Assembly (NCBI RefSeq): GCF_002775205.1 | Contig: NC_036447.1 | Span: 15,358,501 to 15,422,500, forward strand | Direction of reading: 5' to 3' | Length of the DNA: 64,000 nucleotides | DNA from: Xiphophorus maculatus | Lineage: Eukaryota; Chordata; Actinopteri; Cyprinodontiformes; Poeciliidae | Part shown: in pieces, positions 11,459-21,604 of the stretch | How positions within the stretch are numbered: position 1 is the first letter of the stretch | Layout of the letters: the number at the start of each line of letters is the position of its first letter | Notes under the pieces: model-generated | What the model was told of the DNA's origin: nothing | What the model saw: the letters and a program-made list of their open reading frames with translations, nothing else | Database searches by the model: none | Position numbers and translations under genes: made by a program

Positions 11459-13139
11459 ATGGACCTGGGAAAGAAGCTCAGCACTCCCAAGGACATCATG
11501 CTGGAGGAGCTGTCGCTGCTCTCCAACAGAGGTTCTCGGCTTTTCAAAATGAGACAGAGGAGGTCTGAGAAGTACACATTTGAAAGCATTCAAAACGAAG
11601 CAAACGCTCTCCTGAATGTAAGTCCGCTTCTTTTTGCTCTAAATCTCTTCAGATGATTAGATATAATCCAAGCTTATCTTATCTTTCTGGCATGGATCTG
11701 TATAGGGTTTTTGTTTCCTCTGTTTTCTAAGTGAAATATGTTCTTTGAGGTAAAGTGGTAGAACACACAGACAACAGCTGTGACAAGCTGCAGCTGTTTC
11801 ATCTGAGAGGCTGCTTAGGCACTTAACTTGAAGAGCTGCTACCATGTTTATCAGTGCATGATGATAAGCTGTGGGACTGGAACTGGTTTCTTGGTTTAAT
11901 CTATATAAATGAAGCCACTAAGCAATGGACATTTTAAAATGTCTGATACCATAGCCTTTTAGATGTTCCTTAATATGCTGTTTTGCAGAATGATATTTTG
12001 AATCAGAACACACACTCTGTGGAAATTAAGGTGGAGCCACCGCCAAATGGAAGCGCTGAAAATTCAGCTTCAGGTAATTGTGCATTTCATTACGTCCCTT
12101 TCCTTACATGGATATTAAAGATTTCAGCTTGCACTTAATAATAATAATAACATTAATAATCATCATCATGGTCAATAACATCATCGAACACAAACGATTC
12201 ACTCCAAGAATACGTTTAAATATTTAAAAAAATATATATATATAACTAACAAAATAAGTGTTTGATTGAAACAATAACATAAATTATTATCAGTTTTATC
12301 TGGTTTTATTTCCTGACAATTGATTCATCATAGGGCTGTCCAGAAAGATGATTTAACTGGAGAGTTCTACTTATTGTTACCATTTTTAAAGCCCTGCAGT
12401 ACTTCTGCAATGCTTTGGTGAAGCCTTAACTCATTATACAATGAGCGCACACTTGAAATGTTCTATTTTAAGTTGCCACTGTAGCTATTTTAATCGCATC
12501 CACTTTGAAAATTTCAGGCTGCAGAAAACAGCTCTGAAAAAACAAAAAGGCCTTGTCAGCAATCCAAACTGATAGATCAGCCTGTTGTGATACGAAAGCA
12601 GTTGTCACATTCGTCTCTCTTTTTTCGCAGACATGGCTGCAGAGAAGCTGGACACCAGGCCTGTGCATAAGACTTATCACTCACCGTGGGAACAGGTGAT
12701 CCTTAGTGACCCCCACCTTGCTGAGTCTCTGCAACTCACAATGCCAGAGCCAGAGCCGCGGCAGGAGCTCCCTGAATATAAATGCTTCAACCGGTGAGAA
12801 AACTACACTTTGGACTTTCATATGTACTTCCAAAAGGGAAGGTTATAAATTCATAAATCCAAAAGGGAAGGCTATGGCATGCAAAGCAATTGGTATGTTG
12901 ATCTGAACTGCAGGGTTGCCACTCCTTATGGTGGTTTTGAAAAAGCTCCAAGAGGAATCACATTCAAGCTCCCTGAGGTGGACCTGAACCCGCCGCAGTA
13001 CCAGGAGCTGAGCGATCCCCAGGCCAAGCGGCCCACGTTCAACAGGACAGCCCAGGGGTGGATATCTGAGGGCACTCATCTCATCCTACCAACCATCACC
13101 CTGGAGTCCTTCAGTGTGCCTGAGTCTGACGACCTGTAG
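11459..13139 (+). CDS. MYOZ2: Myozenin-2 (calsarcin-1), four coding exons
   Basis: MYOZ2 is a Z-disc protein of heart and slow muscle that links calcineurin to alpha-actinin, telethonin and filamin. Coding exons are 11459-11617, 11989-12073, 12631-12793 and 12914-13139. All borders are GT/AG and the phases agree (0, 1, 2), giving 210 residues. The start [18 protein letters not shown] and the block [19 protein letters not shown] match the conserved myozenin N-terminal region. Exon 4 carries [13 protein letters not shown], and the last exon has [20 protein letters not shown] and the terminal VPESDDL, a PDZ-type C-terminus conserved in myozenins. The protein is shorter than the human one (264), lacking about 29 N-terminal residues and part of the middle. 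The ATG at 11459 is the first in frame after the acceptor at 11452-11453; an unseen upstream coding exon remains possible because the human protein continues upstream of this point. Confidence 0.93.
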
Positions 13140-13400
13140 AGGACTCTGCTAGAACATGGGAACACAACGCAGCCTTTAGTGATTAAGATCAACCTGCAGA
13201 ATGGATTACAGTTAGTTTCACCACTGTAATTTCTTTACAGCATTTCTTTACAGTAGTATTTATTTTAATGACACATTACAAAATTTGCATTCAATATTCG
13301 TAAGTAGGCTGTAAATAAACAATACTCAAATGATAAGATGAATATTTTATGTACATAACATTTGCACATTTGGATATATGCTCTGTACAATAAAGTCGTC
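13140..13400 (+). other. MYOZ2: MYOZ2 3'UTR
   Basis: A short AT-rich 3'UTR follows TAG at 13137-13139. The AATAAA at 13389-13394 is the likely poly(A) signal; another AATAAA lies at about 13,314. Confidence 0.6.
13389..13394 (+). terminator. MYOZ2: MYOZ2 poly(A) signal
   Basis: AATAAA sits about 250 bases after the stop, followed by T/G-rich sequence. The distance is reasonable for a short muscle mRNA. Confidence 0.55.
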
Positions 13401-14484
13401 ATTTATCATTTAGTGGAAGTTTTCAACGGGGGAAGTATATAAGAGTATATAAATGCCTGTCTTCAACTATGTCTGTTAGATACAATTAAGCACCAAAGCA
13501 ACATCAAAATGTTCGGTTAAATATTATTAAGATTAAGAAGTGTTCTGAGTAAAAGCAGGACATATATTTCCTATTATCTAGTTCATCCAGGTCCTACAAA
13601 TCGGGTAGTGCAACCTTAAATACAAATTTATTACACTAGATGTGATTTACTGAAAACTAAACCAAGGGTCAAAACATGAGAAAGTAAACAGCAATATGAT
13701 AAATAGCAGCCTGGTGCTGCTAATCAAATGCACTTCACTATCAGATCAACAGCATGTGTCTATGAAAGGAGAAGCTTTGGGGGCTGAAAAGTCTGCAGCA
13801 CTCAGGCCTTTTAACACAATGCGAGCCTGGAGTGAGGAGCAATCTGTAAAATATTCGAAACAGTTTCTAGTGTCCACAGTAACAGAAACTGTCCAAGGTT
13901 CCTCTGTCAGACAAACCAGGACATAAAAAATGATCAACTCCAAAGAGCTTCATCATAGACTCTACAGGCCTCATTTAACATGTTGGGTGTTGAAGTTTTG
14001 GACAAACCCATTAGAAAACCTTTGAACATGAACTTAGTTTTGACCTTTACTAGAACAGGTGAAAGGTCATATATTATCACACAGATTTCTGCTAAAGTAG
14101 TTCTTTGGATCATGTAATGATGATTTTTGTTATGCATTTCTTTTAATCAGGTCAGAAATGTTCTACTAAATTTTAAGACCTGTTAATCAGATGAATATTT
14201 TGTGTTAACAGGCATAAGCCCATAAAAAAACGATGATGTTTTCATCATCATCATACTGTATATTGTATGTACTTGAGCCATTTTGTTGTCATGTTCAAAA
14301 CATTGTGTGTGAGTAGTTCAAGCAGCAATAAAGGATAAAATAAGTTTATTTTAGCCTCTTTTTTAAGTGCAAAACATTCGGTTCTTCAGATGAAGCCTTG
14401 CGCCGAATGTGGGAAGCTTTCACAGTGAGCAAAATTCTATTCATCAAGGTGGGTCAATCTGGAAATCAGTGATGAAAGAGACAT

Positions 14485-14780
14485 TTAACAGCAAACCTTT
14501 TCACATTTTGTCTTGTTACAACCACAGGCTTAGTGTATTTTATTGATATTTTATGTAACAGGCCACCACAAAGCAGTGTATAACAATATAGCGAAATAAA
14601 AATGATGCATGAATTTCAATTTTTTTTACATATAAAGATCCGAAAAGGGTATGTGTGGACTTTGACTGTATGTACTCTTAACACATATAAGTCGATCCTT
14701 ATCCCCATTGTAGATCTGCATGTTTGTAATAGTCCTGCTGGAATGTAAACTTCTGCCCCATTTCCAGATTTTCCCACATG
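14485..14780 (-). mobile_element. Tc1/mariner-like non-coding fragment
   Basis: The text CACATTTTGTCTTGTTACAA, then TTTTATTGATATTTTATG and CACAAAGCAGTG, follows the terminal region of a very common fish Tc1-like element. CCTGCTGGAATGTAAACTTC near 14,735 resembles its transposase-coding middle on the other strand. It is heavily degraded. Related pieces are at 40.7, 48.1, 57.5 and 63.7 kb. Confidence 0.55.
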
Positions 14781-16319
14781 ATTGAACCATGATTGTTGTA
14801 AAATTCACATCCCAGTGGGGATGAGGGAAGATCCGGAGGTTAGCTGAGGTCTCATGCTGCCCTCCACGAGATGCTGCCCTGGACGGTTGCCCATGTTGCC
14901 CATATCTGAAACGGCCACTGCAGCTAAAATGAGAGAGAAGGAGATAAACAGGATGAAGTTCCCAGGGAACAGGCTTTAGGATGAGTTAAAACAAATGAAG
15001 ACATAAGTTACTTTAATCAGACAGAGATTAAGAATATTTTCTATACTTTTGGGATATTTATAGTACATGGTGGAAAGTAAATATAACCACAATAAATGTG
15101 GTTGTGCTAAGTGTAATTTTTTTTAATAAAAAAAAAAAGAAACTTTAGGAATCTACAACAAAACTGACAAGTCTGTAGAGACTGCACGTGGATTGTACAG
15201 CTACATTATGGCTTAGCAGTTCACAGAAACCTGCAAAAAAATAAAAAATAAAAATAAAACAGACATATCTGTCTCCAAAAATAGCCTTTAGAACATCAGT
15301 ATTGACTTTGACGCCTGATCTGAAAAGAGTTCGGGTGTTCCATATCCGGCAAGACAAAAATCAAGTAAATTTTTTTCCCCTCTGCAGACATACTTTATAA
15401 ATAATACAAAAACATCTCTTTATGTGTCCCAAGGGAGGTTTCAAGGTTTATAGCACTAACACATTTGACGTTACAAAAATATGCAGTGTCACTAAAATAA
15501 GCCAACAAACTCTGTGCTGTTTTCACGCATCCATTCCTTCCTGCGGATTGCACATCTTTATCTCTTTCACATAAATGTTTTAGTGGGAAAGAAAATATTG
15601 CACATGTCTTACAATCTTTAAACATATAAAAATGTTTCCGGTTGTTTTTTGTTCTCTAGCAGTCCCTGATGAAACTGACTTGGACTCTAAGATAGTTTAC
15701 ATAAAACCCAATGAGGGCATCAACAAATTTACCTGATATTGATTCATGATTGATTTTAGTTCTCACATCCCATCCTTTTGTTATTAACTAAGTGATTAAC
15801 TCAGTTCAACTCATTTAATCTTAGTTTTTACCAAAATGACTTTGATTCAGATTTTTTGCAGCCCTTTCTGATCCCCACATATGCAAATGTGCAAAATTTA
15901 CAAAACATTAGAGTTTCACATTTAATTATATTAAGACCTAAACTTTAATGAAAGAAATGGGGGGATCTGTTGAGAAGAAAAACCTTAGTTCTGCACCACG
16001 GTGCTGGGTATTATGGAAGAGTAGCCAAACCAAACCATTGATGTAATGAAATTCGTGAGAAGAGTGTCCCACTCAATAGATTTAAATGCAACCCATGCAA
16101 GATCAAAACATTGATCTTCATTCTCCATGCAATCTAAGTGCACTTGAGCTTTATTTAAAGAGAACTTGGCAAATAATTTAGCCGTTAGTGGGTTGAGTAG
16201 GCCTAACCAAAACTGTACGCAAATAAGAGTAAAACTATCCCAACATGTTTTTACTCAAGAAAAAGTAAAAGGTAGCCATCCAAGAAATTGCTAAAGTATG
16301 AGTAAACAGTATATTATAT

Positions 16320-16626
16320 CCTCCTGAAACCCAGAAAAAAAAAAGTTTTTAATTTTTTTTTTTCACTGCATGACTCTTTGGAGTGAAAAAACATCACTAC
16401 AATTGAAAAAGTTTCAAAACATGTTTTTATTTATTTTTTACAGTATGTCCTTTGGAGAGGACATCGGGACTCTCTTGTGGCAAATATGAACACATTTCGA
16501 GGCCCAGGATGTCCTCTCTAAGGACCAACAGGATTTAACACAGTGGCATGTATGGTTTCAGAGTTATGAACAAAAAAACCTATGTCCTCCACAGAGGACA
16601 AAAATGTATTGCTGGGTCTCAGGAGG
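16320..16626. mobile_element. 307-base inverted-repeat element
   Basis: The left end CCTCCTGAAACCCAG and the right end CTGGGTCTCAGGAGG are inverted copies with one mismatch, and ATAT flanks both sides (16,316-16,319 and 16,627-16,630). Inside, GGACAT and GTCCTC words recur in inverted order. It has no coding capacity, so it is a MITE-type element. Superfamily not determined. Confidence 0.7.
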
Positions 16627-17544
16627 ATATGGTTAGTTAAGTTGTGAGTACCTGATAATAACATTTGATTTTATATTTAAACATGACAGATAAAAATATT
16701 AAGTTATTTGCAAATTCTGGTATTTTAAGACCCACAACAATGATCAAATTTGGGCAGAAGAAACACTTCAAAATTTTCTCTACATAAAAGTCATAAAACA
16801 AATACAGCAGGTGGGGTATAGATGTTAGAACAGGACCAGGTACTTATAATTATTATATCTACTGTTTATTATATTTTCACTTGATCTCAAACTCACCAGG
16901 CTCACCAGATAGTAAATAACAGAACAATTAAGTTGGTGTATAAATAAGATGTCTCACTTCAGCATAAGCTACATGTGTGTTTTTGGTGAAAACATCATTG
17001 TTAAGGGAAGGACATTTTATTCAATTAAGCAAAGCAATACTTCATAATAACTTTACCCAAGTAAGGGTAAAAAGTATAGTGTAATAAAGTTAATTCTAGA
17101 AGCAGATTTTTCTTTTGCAAAAAGTTATTCAAGTAAATCAATCATATTTGAAAAGAAAAGTTGTTTTGCAAAACTATGTTAGTCGTAAAGAAAACCAAAA
17201 AGAAACCAAAGAAAATCACATCCAGTTTTCCTGGTGCTTCAGAATTATACAACACTTTCACATAAAACCACAATAAAATCCACAGATGAAGTTCCCAGGG
17301 TTTTGTTACTTTTACAAGCTACTGTGTTTATCTGGGCATCACCTTTCACCTTTTTGTATCCTTGTATTTTAGGGAGAAGCAACAAAATCTGTTTGAATAA
17401 GACACACAGTTCAGCAGGACTATTGCTGACTGCAGCTTGCATCAGCTTCTTTTAGTCCTCCTGTCTCCACTTATAACCTGCGAAGCTCTGCAGGCTTTCC
17501 CTGCCAGGCTCTCCATCTGCCCCATTTTTTCTTTTTTTTCTGTC

Positions 17545-17566
17545 TTTTTTTTTTTTTTTTTTTTTT
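17545..17566. repeat. Poly(T) run
   Basis: Twenty-two consecutive T. It may be the tail of an old retro-insertion on the minus strand, but no element body is recognisable beside it. Confidence 0.8.
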
Positions 17567-17940
17567 GCAATACCCTCTTGCTTACTGCAGCATCAGAGTC
17601 CCTCAGATATTGACAGTGCACATTTACAAATTTCAAAAGCTCAATAGAAAATTGTGAGAACAGATCAGTGTCTTTTGCACTTTATGTACCTTATGATATA
17701 AATATTTAAAAAAGATGCAAGTTTATTGCTCTCATTTGTTTATGCCTGTTATCCACTTCAGTTTTTCCCTTAAAATTTGAATGTTGATTTGACGTTTCAC
17801 TGAGAGCATCTCCACCAAACAGGAAGGGGTTAGTCCCCACAGTGCTGCATGATTATGAAACCAGTGCGGTCATGTGATGTCTTCTTTCATCACCATCATG
17901 ACAAGTTGGAAGTCTGACCTTCCTCCGGCACTCAGTTTTC

Positions 17941-18333
17941 CATGCAGGGACTGAGGATTGCAATGGAGCGGCAGTGCACTTGAGGCTACACTAGGGGCGG
18001 AGTTTGACCTCTCAAAATTTCAAAACATCACTAATCCGCGTTGGACATTCTGGCACAGGCCAAGCATCGGTACAGCATTTTCAGAAGAAAAAAAAAAAGG
18101 AGGGAGAGAAATTTCGTTTCCTACACGGTCGGTACCACACCGAGGCTGGGGAAGGAGGAGTTGAGAACGCTGCACGGATAGTACCGCTACATGCACCCCG
18201 GATCCCACATCTGCAGTGATTTCTGCCCGGGTTTGTTGTCAGCATTCCGGGAAAAAGTCGCGGGATTTGGCGCGTTGACAGCTGGAGCGCCCTGCAGACT
18301 TCAGTGGAAGAGACCCGACCGCCGCTGTTGGAG
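17941..18333 (+). promoter_or_regulatory. USP53: CpG-rich USP53 promoter and non-coding first exon
   Basis: This is a local island of CpG dinucleotides in AT-rich surroundings, with words such as AAAGTCGCGGGATTTGGCGC and GACCCGACCGCCGC. It ends at a strong donor, GTTGGAG followed by GTGAGCG at 18,334. No TATA box is evident, as usual for a broadly expressed gene. The transcription start is not fixed; the exon probably begins between 18,050 and 18,250. The next acceptor is at 21,592-21,593, just before the USP53 ATG. Confidence 0.6.
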
Positions 18334-21300
18334 GTGAGCGCAGTGGCGTTTGGTTGCCTTGCTGGAGGCAGAAATGCAAGTTGCGGCATATTTATTTCTG
18401 GCGGTGTAGCTGAGCAGGAGCTGGACAGTATGTAAGGGCTGTTCTAACAGTAGGAGTAAGAATCATACAGTGGCAGCGCGCTGGTTGAAGCTTTTATGAG
18501 CTTAAAAAGCAGAGAATTAGAGGATCCGATCATTAAATCTCGTTCAATAAAGTATGCATGCCCCCTGCTTGAACCAGAAAGCAAAGATGCTCGATTATCG
18601 GAAACATTATAGGCCTTTAAAAGCGTCACATGGTAGGTGCTTAACACATAAAGTAATACTAAACCATTTGACTTTCTGGTGGACATTGGTACACAAAAGA
18701 TAATAATAAAACAGCTTTGATTAAATTAGATTCAGCATTGCTTAATCTGATTTTGTGCTGCTTTGTTGAGCTACATGTTTATATTTGATCATACTTATGT
18801 AATTTGAAGTTTGTCAAGTAACTTTCTATTATTAACCCAGCCATTTATTCTAACCATGCACTATAAAAACTGTTGAGTTAAAGCCAACCTAGTCCTGAGT
18901 AAAGTAAGTATCGATTCAACACAGATTATAAGTCTCGTATAGTTATTTTTAACCACCCCAATGTGTTAAAGTCAATGATTTTTAATTATAATACTGAGAG
19001 TGAGATGGAAAAAAAATCCATTAACATGCATTACTAAAAAAGTTAAAATTATTTTATTTTTGGCTTATTTCTTTATTTAAAAGGATTAGAAAAATACCCC
19101 AAGATAGGACCCCCCTCCAAAAAAATGTATTGACTATTAAAATAAATAAATAAAAAAAACTCATAAAACCACATAAATTAGCATCTCAGAAAATATATAG
19201 AGCATTTGAATTATTTTTCCTCTTTACTAGGCCCACATTGACTGCAGATGTGAAGTCCAGAATAAAAAAAAAATATGAAAGTGGTTCAAATATGACTTAG
19301 CTTAAGGATGTCACAGTTAGATTATTACCTCCTTTTTTTAGTTGATGCTTTTCCTATTAACTTATTAGTTTCTTTAATATTTGGAACATGTAGGAAAAAA
19401 GTAAAATTTTAGATGGGAAAAGTTAGGAAAATATTCATTATTATACCTTGCTTACTAAAATCTGGTATTTAGTGTGTACACAACTGAAGTTTACTGTTGC
19501 AGGTTAAAGGCTAATGTAATTTTATATGAACAACCTTGTTCTTCACTGTGAACTAATGTCCTAAGAATAATACAGACTTCAAGATTATTATACAACATTA
19601 TTTAGTCATCTTGGTGTTTATTATTTGACTCTGTTGAATCAAGTTGTTGCATTTTTCACAATGGAGGTCTGTGATTAATGATGTGTCTTGTAGCTTTTTC
19701 TCCTAATCCAACACAGTCCCAAACATCATAAGCCAGGAATTTGGGTTAAGAAATATCCCAGCTGTTTTTTGTGTGGTACAAGTACCACTAGAGGCTGCCT
19801 CTAGTGGTTTTCTGGATACCAGAGATTATTTTGAATCAAATATTTGTAAGATAAACACAAAGCGATGTAGAAACAATGAAGTTTGGTACACAGTAAGATA
19901 TGTTGCCCAAGCACATTGATCTTTCCTTTATAAAAAATTCTTAAGAGAAGCTGAGAAAAATATATTTCAAGAATGTCTAGTATGAAATGAAGCAATCAAA
20001 AAGAAATGTCTGCAAATGGCTACTGAAATTGTGTTGTATTTTGTTTCTGAAGTCACAATTTCAATTAAGGAATGACGTCAAACCCAATTCCGATCCGAAG
20101 TTCGAAATGCAGAGGGATTTACTAAATGATTATGCATACTGACCAAGCTTGTGACTGTTAGCAACGTGAGTTACTAATAGTGTATTTATTTGCAAATGTC
20201 CAAATGTTGGTCACACCTTTAACTAAAGCTGGTTAAACAGTACTGTGAATATGAAAGATTGAGTGAAATACAAATCATTAGGAGAACAATTAAACTGCAT
20301 TTTATATGCAGTGCGGCCATGTTGGATTTTGAGGTTGGGAGTTGACTCAGACTTTCCCACTTGAAATTCCCACTGTTCTGTTCAGCTCCACAACTAGTAG
20401 CATGGCAACATCAACTTCTAAATAGTAATGGACCATCCATTTGAGGTTAATTTAAAGTCTTACAAGTAGTTAAAATCATGCAAAATGCTGTATTACTCTC
20501 TTAGCATGTTAATTTAGGGTAAATCTAAATTATGTGGTCTCGGGGCGTCACCGATGACATTCCTGTGTGAAACAACATTCTTAACCTTAAACAATCTCTC
20601 AAGCAAAGCAATGCAAGGTTTGAAAAAATATAATACTTAAAAAAAAAAGAAACATTTAAAAATAAAGAAGAGCATACATTTTCCAATTTAGGCCAAACTT
20701 TACATCCTCAGATGTAATTTCACGATCAAAAGCATCATCCTCAAAGAATACAGGGATAAAATAATATGCTTTAGGGTGTTCAGATATCATAATGCAGCTT
20801 TTACCCTAAAAGAGGAAGTTTAAGAGCAAGCTGCATGATTCAAACAGTAGCAGACAAATGTTGAACAAGTCATTGAATGCGAGCACAAACAGATGTTGCT
20901 AAAAAGGAACCAGAGCCTATTTGTGAGCAAACTTGATTTCTTTAAAGTTTGAAAGCAGACTTTTGAGCAAGATCTGCGCATTGTCTGTGAATGAAGATAA
21001 GAAATTATTAGTGCATGATGTATGTAAACCTAAATTTGTAAGCAATAGTATGCATTTTCTTCCCAAATGTATGGCTGTCTTAGAGTTTAAAATTTGTTTA
21101 AATGCAGCCCAGCTCTTCCTCTCCTCCTCCAGCTGCTGTTCAATGCCCAGTAGCACGTGTCTTAGGCTGCCCTGTGGCTGATCCTGGACATGCTTTCCAC
21201 GAACCGCTGTGGAGGTGCATGGGGGTGAAATGGAAGGAGTCAGTGGCCACACCCAAGGACCAGCTCCCATGTTCCAGCATGTCCGGCTGCAGCAAGTCTC

Positions 21301-21593
21301 CTGCCAACTCTGGAGAAGGTTGGTGGCAGGGATTCCTCTCACAGACTGGTGATTCATGTTACTGACATAATGAACTGTGTTGAAGATGAACCGGATTAAT
21401 CGTCTAAGGCCCCTGTCATGTCACGAATCAATTGTCTGTTCATGTCACAGCAATGAAAGCCCTTGCTTTACAGAATGCGGGCACAATCAGTGGGTGTCAT
21501 CCTTCCAGGATGAAAACACTATTGGATACAGTACAACGTGTTTCTTTGTACCTCACTACAAAGGATGCAAACAGAGTTTTTCTTCAGCTGCAG
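18334..21593 (+). other. USP53: USP53 intron 1
   Basis: Mostly AT-rich intron. A perfect short inverted repeat with 11-base arms lies at 19,784-19,808. From about 21,090 to 21,360 the base composition rises and a 146-codon frame is open on the minus strand; it matches nothing I know. The in-frame region upstream of the USP53 start is open from 21,377. Confidence 0.6.
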
Positions 21594-21604
21594 GTTCTAA
21601 CTCC

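Larger units (their letters stand above)
13401..17940. other. Intergenic, MYOZ2 to USP53
   Basis: No exon is recognised. The interval holds a Tc1/mariner-like fragment (14,485-14,780), an ACTCAAG-type repeat (about 16,190-17,140) into which a 307-base inverted-repeat element has inserted (16,320-16,626), and a run of 22 T at 17,545-17,566. Short open frames look random. Confidence 0.6.

Noticed and set aside
17442-18389. Several 60-100 codon frames around the USP53 promoter
   Set aside because: They are produced by poly(T)/poly(A) and CpG-rich composition and overlap on both strands without family resemblance.
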